Shown here: positions 43,461 through 51,735 of the stretch, piece after piece
How the letters are laid out: each line of letters opens with the position of its first letter
Numbering within the stretch: position 1 is the stretch's first letter
Source of the DNA: Deltaproteobacteria bacterium
GTDB taxonomy: Bacteria; Desulfobacterota; Desulfuromonadia; Desulfuromonadales; BM103
DNA length: 51,813 nucleotides
Reading direction: 5' to 3'
NCBI GenBank assembly: GCA_024636215.1
Contig: JAGXHL010000042.1
Span: 1 to 51,813, forward strand
Made by a program: the position numbers and the translations under genes
The notes under the pieces: model-generated
The model's input: only the letters and a program-made list of their open reading frames with translations
Databases searched by the model: none
Told to the model about the DNA's origin: nothing

Positions 43461-44339
43461 ATGCGTATCAAATTAATTGCCAACCCGGTCAGTGGTGGCG
43501 ATGCACGCGCTCGTATCGCACTTGCACATGATGCCCTGGAAAGGTGCGGCGCCGAGGTCGACCTCTGCCTGACTCTTGCTCGTGGTGACGCCAGAAAGGC
43601 TGCTGCAAAAGCGTTGGGTGAAGGTTACGATCGCGTGGTTGCCGCTGGTGGTGATGGCACCCTGAACGAAGTAATCAACGGCATCGCATCCCCTGCTCTG
43701 CCGATTGCTTTTCTGCCCCTGGGCACGGTAAATGTGTTCGCGCTCGAAGCCGGGATACCACAAGAGCTTGATGCCGCGTGTGCTTTGGCGGTGACAGGGA
43801 GGGCTCGCCCGATCACCCTTGGTCGCGTCAATGATGAGTTTTTTCTGCTCATGGTGAGTTCCGGATGGGATGCCGAAGCGGTTGCGTATGTCCGCGCCGG
43901 TCTGAAAAAATGGCTTGGCCGCCTGGCCTATGCTGTCAGTGCCCTGGAGATCCTCTGCAAAAAAGCTCCGGCACCTTTACTGCTGGTGACAGAGGACGGC
44001 CGGCAGCTCGTGGGGTTCGGTGTGGTCGTCAGCAATTGTCGCTACTACGCCGGACGTTACCTGGTGACCCCGGAGGCTTCGATGTTTCATGACCAGCTGG
44101 AGGTCTGTCTGTTGCGCCAGGGAGGACGTCTGGGCGCGCTCAAGTTTGCCCTTTCTCTGATTCTGAAACGCCCTTTGCGCGAACCCCTTGTCGAGTTCCT
44201 GAGGCTTTCTTCGCTACATTTGCAGGGCGAAGCGGCTCTTTTCACTCAGGTTGATGGTGACACCGGGGCCCCCTTGCCGGTAAAGATTGAGGCTGTGCCG
44301 CAAGCCATTCGTATGATTTTACCCGATAGTTGCCAATAA
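43461..44339 (+). CDS. Diacylglycerol kinase-family lipid kinase
   Basis: A 292-residue DagK/YegS-like kinase that phosphorylates diacylglycerol or a related lipid. The N-terminus KLIANPVSGG and the nucleotide motif AAGGDGTLNEVINGIA are diagnostic, followed by FLPLGTVNVFALEAGIP. The usual GTxNxFA is GTVNVFA here. No membrane helix is present. It starts the plus-strand group with two NUDIX hydrolases, 19 bp before the first. Confidence 0.9.
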   Translation: MRIKLIANPVSGGDARARIALAHDALERCGAEVDLCLTLARGDARKAAAKALGEGYDRVVAAGGDGTLNEVINGIASPALPIAFLPLGTVNVFALEAGIPQELDAACALAVTGRARPITLGRVNDEFFLLMVSSGWDAEAVAYVRAGLKKWLGRLAYAVSALEILCKKAPAPLLLVTEDGRQLVGFGVVVSNCRYYAGRYLVTPEASMFHDQLEVCLLRQGGRLGALKFALSLILKRPLREPLVEFLRLSSLHLQGEAALFTQVDGDTGAPLPVKIEAVPQAIRMILPDSCQ

Positions 44340-44358
44340 AACTGTCAAGGATTGAGTT

Positions 44359-44895
44359 ATGTCGACGATTATCTCCAGTAGCAAAGTTTATCAGGGGCGT
44401 ATTCTGGATGTTGCCCTCGAAACGCATGCGATGCCGGACGGCCGGCAGTCGAACTTCGAGATTATTCGCCACCCCGGCGGCGCCGCTATCCTTCCGGTTC
44501 TCCCCGACGGTCAGCTCCTGCTGATTCAACAGTTCCGTCCGGCGATAGGGGCGATGGTTTATGAAATTCCTGCCGGACGGCTCGAAGCGAATGAATCGCC
44601 ACTGGCTTGTGCCAGGCGCGAGTTGATTGAAGAGACCGGCTACCGTGCAGAGCAGATCACATCCCTGGGGGGCTTGTGGAGTACGATCGGTTTTTGTGAT
44701 GAATACATTCATCTGTTTCTTGGCCTGAGGCTGACGGTCTCAGAGCAGGCCCTGGAGGCTGACGAGGTCATCGAGCTGTGTCCTATGCCCCTTGACGAGG
44801 CACTGCATAAGGTCAGCAACGGTGAAATCCTGGATGGCAAGACTCAGCTGGCCTTGTTGCGCTACCAGTTAACGCTTACGGAGAATAGCGAGTGA
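44359..44895 (+). CDS. NUDIX hydrolase, ADP-ribose pyrophosphatase type
   Basis: A 178-residue hydrolase. The NUDIX box GRLEANESPLACARRELIEE-TGY fits Gx5Ex7REUxEExGU exactly. The upstream LPVLPDGQLLLIQQFRP and EIPAGRLE match ADP-ribose/sugar-nucleotide pyrophosphatases. AAGGATTGAG lies before ATG 44359. The 3' end overlaps nudC by 4 bp (GTGA). Confidence 0.88.
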   Translation: MSTIISSSKVYQGRILDVALETHAMPDGRQSNFEIIRHPGGAAILPVLPDGQLLLIQQFRPAIGAMVYEIPAGRLEANESPLACARRELIEETGYRAEQITSLGGLWSTIGFCDEYIHLFLGLRLTVSEQALEADEVIELCPMPLDEALHKVSNGEILDGKTQLALLRYQLTLTENSE

Positions 44896-45749
44896 GCGGT
44901 TTTCCTGAATATTATGCTTCAACCTTGAACCTACCCTTTAACCGGGCTTGTCTTGCCGGTCAGTTCGTTCTGCAAAATCCTTCTGATGATCCTGGAGGTC
45001 CGGGTTATGGCCTGTTGCTGCACGGCAATAAGCTGCTGGCCGAAGAGCTTGCGGCGACTATCCAGTTGCCTTACAGGGAATGGGGCGATCGCCCGGCCGT
45101 CTACCTCGGTTGCTGGCAGGGCAAGCCCTGTCGACTGATTGAGCTTGGTGCGCGCGGTGATTTGCCGGACGGTCTTGAAGCCTTTGGCTTGCTGGATGAA
45201 AAACCTCGCTTGCCGATAGCCTTGCTTTCTCTGGGGGGACTGGGGCGCATGGTGTTGCACTGGCAGGCACGCAGTCAATTCTGTGGCTACTGTGGACAAG
45301 CGACCGACTGGATGCCCGGTGCCTGGGGGCGCAAATGCAAAACCTGCGGCGCTACGGCATTTCCCGCCATCCACCCCTGTGCCATCGTGCTGGTCCGTCG
45401 GCCGGGACAAATCCTTTTGACCCGCAAACGGGAGTGGGCGGCCAATCGTTACAGCCTGGTGGCCGGTTTTCAGGAGTTTGGTGAGTCTTTGGAAGAAACG
45501 GCGCTTCGCGAGATTGCCGAGGAGACCGGCATTGTGGCCAACAATGTTCGCTATGTCGGCAGCCAGTGCTGGCCTTTTCCGAGTCAGGTGATGGTCGGTT
45601 TTGTTGCCGACTATGTCAGTGGAGACATTAAGGTTGAGACGACAGAACTCGATGATGCGCGCTGGTTTGCCGTTGATGATTTGCCGGGGTTGCCGCCCAA
45701 GCGCAGCATCGCCCGTTATATCCTGGACACCGCAATGGAGCAGTCATGA
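44892..45749 (+). CDS. nudC: NADH pyrophosphatase NudC
   Basis: A 285-residue NUDIX enzyme that hydrolyses NAD(H) and removes NAD caps from RNA in characterised homologues. A zinc ribbon (FCGYCG, KCKTCG) precedes the NUDIX box GFQEFGESLEETALREIAEE-TGI. The family motif SQPWPFPxS appears as SQCWPFPSQ, with Cys for Pro. The start is GTG 44892, overlapping the previous NUDIX gene. Its own stop overlaps the DUF4911 gene. Two adjacent NUDIX genes suggest a nucleotide-salvage unit. Confidence 0.9.
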   Translation: MSGFPEYYASTLNLPFNRACLAGQFVLQNPSDDPGGPGYGLLLHGNKLLAEELAATIQLPYREWGDRPAVYLGCWQGKPCRLIELGARGDLPDGLEAFGLLDEKPRLPIALLSLGGLGRMVLHWQARSQFCGYCGQATDWMPGAWGRKCKTCGATAFPAIHPCAIVLVRRPGQILLTRKREWAANRYSLVAGFQEFGESLEETALREIAEETGIVANNVRYVGSQCWPFPSQVMVGFVADYVSGDIKVETTELDDARWFAVDDLPGLPPKRSIARYILDTAMEQS

Positions 45750-45994
45750 GCCCCGAGGCAGCTTTCAGCAAACGTTACTTTCGAATGCCCCGCGCAGAGA
45801 TCGGACATTTGCGTTTCATCCTGGAAAGTTACGACGGACTGGCCTTTGCACGCACCCTTGACAAGCAGCTGGCGTTGGTGGAGATTGCCTACCCGCCAAG
45901 TCGCAGCCGTGATGTCGAACTCTTGCTCAAAGCCCTTGCTGTCGAGGCCGGTCTGCAGGAAGTAAGCGCTCCGGATAATATCCCGCCGCTCTAG
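45746..45994 (+). CDS. DUF4911-family small protein
   Basis: An 82-residue protein with the DUF4911 pattern: KRYFRMPRAEIGHLRFILES, then YDGLAFARTLDKQLALVEIA and a C-terminal helix. It overlaps nudC by 4 bp (ATGA). The final TAG is part of the CTAG end of the repeat element at 45991, so the C-terminus may have been set by the insertion. Function unknown in the family. Confidence 0.75.
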   Translation: MSPEAAFSKRYFRMPRAEIGHLRFILESYDGLAFARTLDKQLALVEIAYPPSRSRDVELLLKALAVEAGLQEVSAPDNIPPL

Positions 45995-46159
45995 CAGGCT
46001 GTCGGACTATTCATGGGACGGCTGCAAATCCGGCTGTTTGGCCCATATTTCAGCTCCTTTTTGGTCCATAGCTACGGCTATGAACCTGCAAATGAGCTAA
46101 AATCTGTTCTCAAACATCCAAATTTTCTCTTCGGCCCGTATACTCCGACAGGCTGCTAG
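45991..46159 (+). repeat. MITE-like element, copy 3
   Basis: A 169-bp element bounded by CTAGCAGGCTGTCGGA (45991-46006) and TCCGACAGGCTGCTAG (46144-46159), inverted repeats matching at 15 of 16 positions. Inner landmarks are GCAAATCCGGCTGTTTGGCC, the hairpin CATAGC-TACG-GCTATG and CAAACATCCAAATTTT. It is the best-preserved of the three copies. It fills the gap between the DUF4911 gene and the OsmC gene. It encodes no transposase, so any movement would need an enzyme in trans. Confidence 0.9.
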
Positions 46160-46193
46160 CCTTCTGTTTTCACCCCGAAACTCCGGACGAAAA

Positions 46194-46580
46194 CTAGAGG
46201 GTTACCAGTTCTATCTCCGGTGCATCGAGCAGTGCTTTTTTGACCGCACATTGATCGGTGGCACGGATAATGGCGCTGCGGTATTTCTCGGGGAAGTCTT
46301 TCGGCAGCTGCATGGTAATTTCCACCCGGTCGAGTCTTTTGGTTTCGGCGTTGCGTTCACTCGTCAAGTGCAGGCGCAGTCCATCCGTAGACAGTTCGCG
46401 CTGCTGACAGAAGCGCAGAGCGAAAAACCCGGCACAGGTACCGAGCGAGGCAAGAAAAAAATCGAAAGGCGACGGTGCCGAGTTCTGTCCGCCATTTTTT
46501 TCAGGCTGGTCCGTGGTGATTTCGAAGCCGTTGAATTGTGCATTGACCTGAACGCCGCCAGGGAAAGTGATCTCCATCAT
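46194..46580 (-). CDS. OsmC-family protein
   Basis: A protein of about 128 residues of the OsmC/Ohr/YhfA superfamily, which handles organic peroxides or thiol-reactive compounds. The segments SAPSPFDFFLASLGTCAGFF (peroxidatic-type Cys) and the second cysteine in ATDQCAVKKAL are present. ATG 46580 is preferred since GGAG lies 10 nt upstream; ATG 46595 would add five residues. It lies just beyond the repeat element and is divergent from resB. Confidence 0.85.
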   Translation of the reverse strand: MMEITFPGGVQVNAQFNGFEITTDQPEKNGGQNSAPSPFDFFLASLGTCAGFFALRFCQQRELSTDGLRLHLTSERNAETKRLDRVEITMQLPKDFPEKYRSAIIRATDQCAVKKALLDAPEIELVTL

Positions 46581-46760
46581 AACTTGATTCTCCATGTGCT
46601 TTTGTTTAAATATCGTTGTTGTTTAATCATCGTTATCGTTGAAGCACCGTTGCTGTTTGCTAAACAGTAATGCTAGTATGCCGCCATTCTAAGTTCTGCC
46701 TCTACCTTTGAGCAAGATGAACCTTCTGGCTCATAGTTCTTCAGACAGACAGGTTGATTC

Positions 46761-47996
46761 ATGAAGCCCATCCTTGATTTTTTCAGCTCGGTAAAACTGA
46801 CCCTGACCCTGTTGCTGGGGCTCTCGATCGTCGCTGTTTTCGGTACCATCTGGCCTGTCGAACAAGGCACGATACTGCGTTTCGAACTATATTTCCAGTC
46901 TCTATGGTTTCGCCTGCTGCTGGGTCTTTTGGCGCTCAACCTGTCCTCTTGTACCTGGCAGACCTTTATCCGGGTTTTCGGTGAGAAAAAACGACTCCTG
47001 AAACAGTTACGAAATGCTGGTTCTGCAGAGTATAAAACCGGGCACGACCTGGCCTGCAGGGATATGGATGAACTATCCAGTCGCTTGCAGGCACAGGGCT
47101 ACAATGTGACTCTCACGGCTGAAGGGCTACTGGCTCGCCGCGGCCTGATCGGCCGCTGGGCTTTGCCTGTCCTGCACCTGTCGATTCTGGTTGTCATGAT
47201 CGGCGCTTTGGCGTCTCAGCTTGGTTTTGTCGGTACCATGAACCTCTATGTGACTCATCAGAGTGACCAATATTTCGACTGGGACAAAGAGGCTGAGGTG
47301 CCGCTCGGTTTTACCTTCAGGCTCGATCATTTTGAACCTCAGTATTATCCGATTGATCTGCGTTTCGCCACTTACGACAAGGACACCCGCAAACAGTTAC
47401 AGGAGTTTACGAGCCGTGAGGGGGAAACCGTGGACATCTCGGCCGAACTGAGTGTCCAGGTCTTGCGGTTTTTCCCCGAAGAAAAGCATCTGGTCCTCGG
47501 GGTTGTGCGAAAAGGGGTCCTGATAGGCGAGTACCATAGTTTGAGTGGAGAGCGAACCTATCCAAACAGCATAGATCTCGGCTTGGAGATCAAACCGACG
47601 GCTTTTCGTGATCCACTTCTCAAGCAGTTGCACAGTAAGGTTTCCATCCTGGAGCATGACGAGGTCGTGCGTCAGGGTGTTATCGAGGTCAATACACCAC
47701 TGGTTCACCGTGGTGTGGCGATTTACCAGACCGCTTACAGTCGTGATGAATCAGGCTTTTGGACCTGTGGTTTCCAGTTGTCCAAAGACCCCGGCGAGCC
47801 TCTGGTCTGGCTGGGTAGTATTGTCATGACCCTGGCGATTCTTCTGGTTTTCTTTGTCCGATTCAGTGCCCTGGCAGTTGTGTCGACTGCAGAGACTTGC
47901 CGCTTGCGTCCTTTGGCAGGTTTGCGTGGTGAGGCCGGCAGAGAAAAATTGCAGGCTTTGGCTGCCGCGCTTGGACGGGGGGCACCGAACGATTGA
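46761..47996 (+). CDS. resB: ResB/CcsB cytochrome c biogenesis protein
   Basis: A 411-residue protein of the ResB family, one half of the System II haem-delivery complex for c-type cytochromes. N-terminal helices include SSVKLTLTLLLGLSIVAVFG and RLLLGLLALNLSSCTW, with another pair at about 135-160 and one near the C-terminus (SIVMTLAILLVFFVRFSALA). A large periplasmic domain lies between. The partner ResC/CcsA is not in the window, and a terminator follows 90 bp after the stop. The link to the decaheme cytochrome at the other end of the window is functional only. Confidence 0.9.
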   Translation: MKPILDFFSSVKLTLTLLLGLSIVAVFGTIWPVEQGTILRFELYFQSLWFRLLLGLLALNLSSCTWQTFIRVFGEKKRLLKQLRNAGSAEYKTGHDLACRDMDELSSRLQAQGYNVTLTAEGLLARRGLIGRWALPVLHLSILVVMIGALASQLGFVGTMNLYVTHQSDQYFDWDKEAEVPLGFTFRLDHFEPQYYPIDLRFATYDKDTRKQLQEFTSREGETVDISAELSVQVLRFFPEEKHLVLGVVRKGVLIGEYHSLSGERTYPNSIDLGLEIKPTAFRDPLLKQLHSKVSILEHDEVVRQGVIEVNTPLVHRGVAIYQTAYSRDESGFWTCGFQLSKDPGEPLVWLGSIVMTLAILLVFFVRFSALAVVSTAETCRLRPLAGLRGEAGREKLQALAAALGRGAPND

Positions 47997-48082
47997 GCCT
48001 GACTTGTGTTTATCCGGAAACTGTGTATGGCCACCCTGAAGTTTTTGATCTGGAAACGAACATCAAAATGATCACGGAACGC

Positions 48083-48114
48083 AAAAACGCCCCGAAAACT
48101 TTCGGGGCGTTTTT
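48083..48114. terminator. Bidirectional terminator between resB and the BamE-like gene
   Basis: AAAAACGCCCCGAA (48083-48096) and TTCGGGGCGTTTTT (48101-48114) form a perfect 14-bp stem with a 4-nt loop. It has U-runs on both strands and lies between two convergent genes. Confidence 0.9.
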
Positions 48115-48161
48115 ATCTTGAGGCGATGAAGTTGACGCAAAGAGACTTTTCTCTTTGTCGG

Positions 48162-48434
48162 TTATTGCTGGGTTGGTGAGCTCTGTTTGCCCAGCTGACC
48201 ATAAGCCTCGACTTTACCGCTGATAATATGAACGTAGTAACGCTCCCAGAAGCGGTTGGCAGGGATATACCAGAGGTATTCTTCGTTGCCGCTGCCCGAT
48301 GAGTTGCTCGGTTTGCCCATTTGCTGCATGACTTCCGCTTTGCTCATGCCGAGCTCAATTTTGTGCATGCCGATCCATGGAGAACAGCCGCCAAGCAAAA
48401 GGACCAGTCCTGCCAACAGTATTAACTTGTGCAT
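48162..48434 (-). CDS. BamE/SmpA-OmlA-like lipoprotein
   Basis: A 90-residue lipoprotein. The signal peptide ends in a lipobox (LLLGGC), followed by a single SmpA/OmlA-type fold (IELGMSKAEVMQQMGKPSNS, YLWYI). Such domains appear in BamE and other small outer-membrane lipoproteins; a role in outer-membrane assembly is possible but not shown. ATG 48434 has GGGAGGAAAAC upstream. It is monocistronic, with a terminator after it. Confidence 0.8.
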   Translation of the reverse strand: MHKLILLAGLVLLLGGCSPWIGMHKIELGMSKAEVMQQMGKPSNSSGSGNEEYLWYIPANRFWERYYVHIISGKVEAYGQLGKQSSPTQQ

Positions 48435-48564
48435 TGTTTTCCTCCCTGAACGGTAACAAATCAACTAAATTCAGGGTCTTAAGCTATCAGATGAAATAAT
48501 CAAAAGCAAGGTTGCGAAGAGACGCTTAAAAAAACTCCGGGAAGCAAGTGATCTTGGTTGTTTA

Positions 48565-48573
48565 TGTTAGAAT
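48565..48573 (+). promoter_or_regulatory. TGTTAGAAT extended -10-like box before acnA
   Basis: TGTTAGAAT matches TGnTATAAT at all but one position. It is 58 bp before the acnA ATG. Its context ATGTTAGAATGG is one base different from the boxes at 24450 and 41417. Confidence 0.35.
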
Positions 48574-48631
48574 GGGAGATAGAAAAGGCCGGATATTTTA
48601 TACGGACAAAGATAAAGAGGGAGAACACATT

Positions 48632-51298
48632 ATGAGTACTGACAGTCTTAACAGCTTCAATAGCCGTCAGAGCCTCGATGTTGCAGGCAACAGCTATGAA
48701 TATTACAGTCTCAAAGCCTTCGCGACCAAGCGCGGCGATGTGAAGCGTCTGCCGCTGACGCTCAAGGTCCTTCTGGAAAACCTGTTGCGCAACGAAGATG
48801 GTGCTTCGGTGACGGAAAAAGACATTCATGCCGTGGTTGACTGGCTTGATCAACGCAGTTCCGACCATGAAATTGCCTTTCGCCCGGCACGTGTACTGAT
48901 GCAGGATTTTACCGGTGTGCCGGCGGTTGTCGACCTGGCGGCGATGCGTGATGCGGTTGCCAGGGTCGGCGGCGATCCGCAAAAGATCAATCCACAGATT
49001 CCAGTGGATCTGGTAATTGATCACTCGGTCACGGTCGATAAGTTCGCGATGCCGGAAGCTTTTGCCTATAACGTGGAAAAAGAGATGGAGCGTAATCGTG
49101 AACGTTATGCGTTCCTGCGCTGGGGACAGCTGGCCTTTGATAATTTCCGGGTTGTTCCCCCTGGCACAGGCATCTGCCACCAGGTGAATCTCGAATATCT
49201 GGCACGCACTATCTGGTCGGACGAGCGAGATGGCAAAAAGATCGCTTACCCGGACACCCTGGTGGGAACCGACAGTCATACCACCATGATAAATGGTCTG
49301 GCCGTACTCGGTTGGGGGGTTGGCGGCATTGAGGCCGAGGCGGCGATGCTCGGCCAGCCGGTTTCAATGATTATCCCTGAAGTTATCGGTTTCCGTATGA
49401 CCGGTCGTTTGAGAGAGGGTGTGACGGCCACGGACCTGGTGCTGACAGTGACCCAGATGCTGCGCCAGTTCGGCGTGGTCGGAAAGTTTGTCGAGTTCTT
49501 TGGCGACGGTCTGGCCAAGCTGCCCCTGGCTGATCGCGCCACCATCGCCAACATGTCCCCTGAGTATGGTGCGACCTGCGGCTGGTTCCCGATTGATGAT
49601 GTCACTCTCGATTACCTGCGTCTCTCCAATCGTGACGAGGCAACGGTGGCCCTGGTCGAAGCTTATGCCAAAGAGCAGGGCTTGTGGCGTTTCGACGGTA
49701 TGGAGGACCCCGAGTACACGGCCGTCCTTGAGCTCGACCTGGATTCGGTCAAACCGAGTCTTGCCGGGCCGAAACGCCCTCAGGACCGTGTTGATCTTGA
49801 CGCCATGAAGGAGGCCACGCAAGCCGTTATTCCTGCAGAGGCCAGGGAGCGAACGGCTCCGGTTGCCGACGCTGACTTCAGCTTGAAGCAGGGAGATGTT
49901 GTTATTGCGGCGATTACCTCATGCACCAACACCTCCAACCCGGCGGTGATGATGGGGGCCGGTCTGGTCGCCAAGAAAGCTGTTGAAAAAGGCCTGGTTC
50001 AGAAACCCTGGGTGAAAACCTCGCTGGCACCGGGTTCCAAGGTCGTGACCGACTATCTGGAGAAGGCCGGCTTGCAGTCTTATCTTGATCAGATCGGTTT
50101 TAACGTAGTCGGTTACGGCTGTACCACCTGTATCGGCAACTCGGGGCCGCTGACCGGGCCGATCGCGGACGCGATCACAGACAATGACATGCTGGTCTGT
50201 TCCGTACTGTCCGGAAATCGTAATTTCGAGGGGCGGATCCATTCCCACACCAAGGCCAGTTGGCTGGCCTCTCCGCCTCTGGTTGTCGCTTATGCACTGG
50301 CTGGCAGCACTTGCATTGACCTGACCAAAGAGCCTCTGGGACAGGACTCGCAGGGCCATGATGTTTACTTGAAAGACATCTGGCCAAGTGATGAAGAAGT
50401 GGCCGAGATGGTCAAGTTGGTTTCCGCCGACATGTTCCGCGAGAAGTACGCCGATGTCTTCGTTGGTGAAGAGAGCTGGCGCAGCCTGCCGGTCCCGGAA
50501 GGTGAGACTTACGACTGGGAGGATCAATCGACTTATGTCAGAGAACCCTCTTTTTTCGAGGTCCGCAAAGACATGACCCGCGGCCTGGACAGTTTTACCG
50601 GGGCACGGCTGCTGGCCCTGCTCGGTGATTCGATCACCACCGACCATATCTCGCCGGCCGGCTCAATCCTGGCGAGTAGTCCTGCCGGTGTTTATCTGCG
50701 TGAACACGGCATAGGTCCGGCGGATTTCAATTCCTACGGCTCGCGGCGCGGCAACCATGAGGTGATGATGCGTGGGACTTTCGCCAACATTCGTTTGAAA
50801 AATGAATTGGTACCCGGTGTGGAGGGTGGTTTTACCAAAGCCCTGCCCGATGATGAGCTGGTCAGTATCTACGATGCTGCAATGAAACATGCCGATTCAA
50901 ACACACCATTGATTATTATCGCCGGCAAGGAGTATGGGACCGGATCCAGCCGCGACTGGGCGGCCAAGGGAACCCTTTTGCTGGGTGTGAAAGCTGTGCT
51001 CACCGAGAGTTATGAACGGATTCATCGTTCGAATCTGGTGGGGATGGGAATCCTGCCCTTACAGTTCAAAAAGGGTGAAAGCCGCAAGACTCTCGCTATC
51101 GATGGCAGCGAAACTTTTGATCTGATTGGTCAGTCCCATGCACTTGAACCGGGGCAGGATCTTACTCTACATATCAACCGTGCTGATGGCAGCAGTCAGG
51201 AGATTGTTGTGACCTGTCGAATTGACACGGACAATGAGGTGCAATATTTCCAGAGTGGCGGGATTCTTAATTATGTCCTGATGAATTTAGTCGATTAG
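48632..51298 (+). CDS. acnA: Aconitate hydratase, AcnA/IRP type
   Basis: An 888-residue TCA-cycle enzyme interconverting citrate and isocitrate through a [4Fe-4S] cluster. Cluster cysteines lie in TSCTNTSNPAVMMGAG and GCTTCIGNSG. Other family segments include GTDSHTTMINGLAVLGWGVG, GNRNFEGRIH, GDSITTDHISPAG and KEYGTGSSRDWAAKGTLLLG. ATG 48632 with GAGGGAGA upstream is preferred; an upstream frame from 48548 would cross the promoter box. The length is normal for AcnA. The gene stands alone with its own terminator. Confidence 0.97.
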   Translation: MSTDSLNSFNSRQSLDVAGNSYEYYSLKAFATKRGDVKRLPLTLKVLLENLLRNEDGASVTEKDIHAVVDWLDQRSSDHEIAFRPARVLMQDFTGVPAVVDLAAMRDAVARVGGDPQKINPQIPVDLVIDHSVTVDKFAMPEAFAYNVEKEMERNRERYAFLRWGQLAFDNFRVVPPGTGICHQVNLEYLARTIWSDERDGKKIAYPDTLVGTDSHTTMINGLAVLGWGVGGIEAEAAMLGQPVSMIIPEVIGFRMTGRLREGVTATDLVLTVTQMLRQFGVVGKFVEFFGDGLAKLPLADRATIANMSPEYGATCGWFPIDDVTLDYLRLSNRDEATVALVEAYAKEQGLWRFDGMEDPEYTAVLELDLDSVKPSLAGPKRPQDRVDLDAMKEATQAVIPAEARERTAPVADADFSLKQGDVVIAAITSCTNTSNPAVMMGAGLVAKKAVEKGLVQKPWVKTSLAPGSKVVTDYLEKAGLQSYLDQIGFNVVGYGCTTCIGNSGPLTGPIADAITDNDMLVCSVLSGNRNFEGRIHSHTKASWLASPPLVVAYALAGSTCIDLTKEPLGQDSQGHDVYLKDIWPSDEEVAEMVKLVSADMFREKYADVFVGEESWRSLPVPEGETYDWEDQSTYVREPSFFEVRKDMTRGLDSFTGARLLALLGDSITTDHISPAGSILASSPAGVYLREHGIGPADFNSYGSRRGNHEVMMRGTFANIRLKNELVPGVEGGFTKALPDDELVSIYDAAMKHADSNTPLIIIAGKEYGTGSSRDWAAKGTLLLGVKAVLTESYERIHRSNLVGMGILPLQFKKGESRKTLAIDGSETFDLIGQSHALEPGQDLTLHINRADGSSQEIVVTCRIDTDNEVQYFQSGGILNYVLMNLVD

Positions 51299-51327
51299 TC
51301 AAGTTCTGATGCCGTATTGACGAGCAG

Positions 51328-51359
51328 AAAACCGGCGGGGCTCACTCCGCCGGTTTTCG
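51328..51359 (+). terminator. acnA terminator
   Basis: GAAAACCGGCGG (51328-51339) pairs with CCGCCGGTTTTC (51348-51359), a perfect 12-bp stem with an 8-nt loop. It lies 30 bp after acnA, and its T-tract also serves the convergent gene. Confidence 0.85.
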
Positions 51360-51400
51360 TTTGTCATTGTCATCAAGGTGCTCACCGACTTGCACATGTC

Positions 51401-51721
51401 TTACGGCGCTTCCTGCCTGGATTTCATACCATAGTCCCGTAAAACCTCCGCCACCCGAATCCTGAAATCGGCGAAGATCTCCGCTTTGCCTTTTGCCTGT
51501 GCCAGGCGGTGTATGTCGAACTCCCGCCATTGTTGGACCGAAGCTTCATCCTCCCAGAAGGATAGCGAGCAAAGTTTGCCTTCTTCAGACAAGCTGGCAA
51601 AACGCTCGATGGAGATAAAACCCTCAACGCCAGCCAGATGCGCTTTCAAATCAGCAGCGATCTGCAGATATTCCTCCTGCTTGCCTTGCTTGATCTGAAC
51701 TTCAAAAATGACTGCAATCAT
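51401..51721 (-). CDS. Antibiotic-biosynthesis-monooxygenase (ABM) domain protein
   Basis: A 106-residue protein of the dimeric alpha/beta ABM fold: MIAVIFEVQIKQGKQEEYLQ, HLAGVEGFISIERF, LCSLSFWEDEASVQQWREF. Members include quinone and haem-degrading monooxygenases as well as proteins of unknown role, so the reaction cannot be named. ATG 51721 with GGAGAG upstream is chosen. The longer frame upstream is a run of Gly codons from the poly-C artefact and is not real. Confidence 0.75.
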   Translation of the reverse strand: MIAVIFEVQIKQGKQEEYLQIAADLKAHLAGVEGFISIERFASLSEEGKLCSLSFWEDEASVQQWREFDIHRLAQAKGKAEIFADFRIRVAEVLRDYGMKSRQEAP

Positions 51722-51735
51722 AATCTCTCCTTTAC

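Noticed and set aside
47994..48122. Short TTG-started frame after resB as a remnant of ccsA
   Set aside because: It runs straight through a perfect terminator and has no membrane segment or haem motif.
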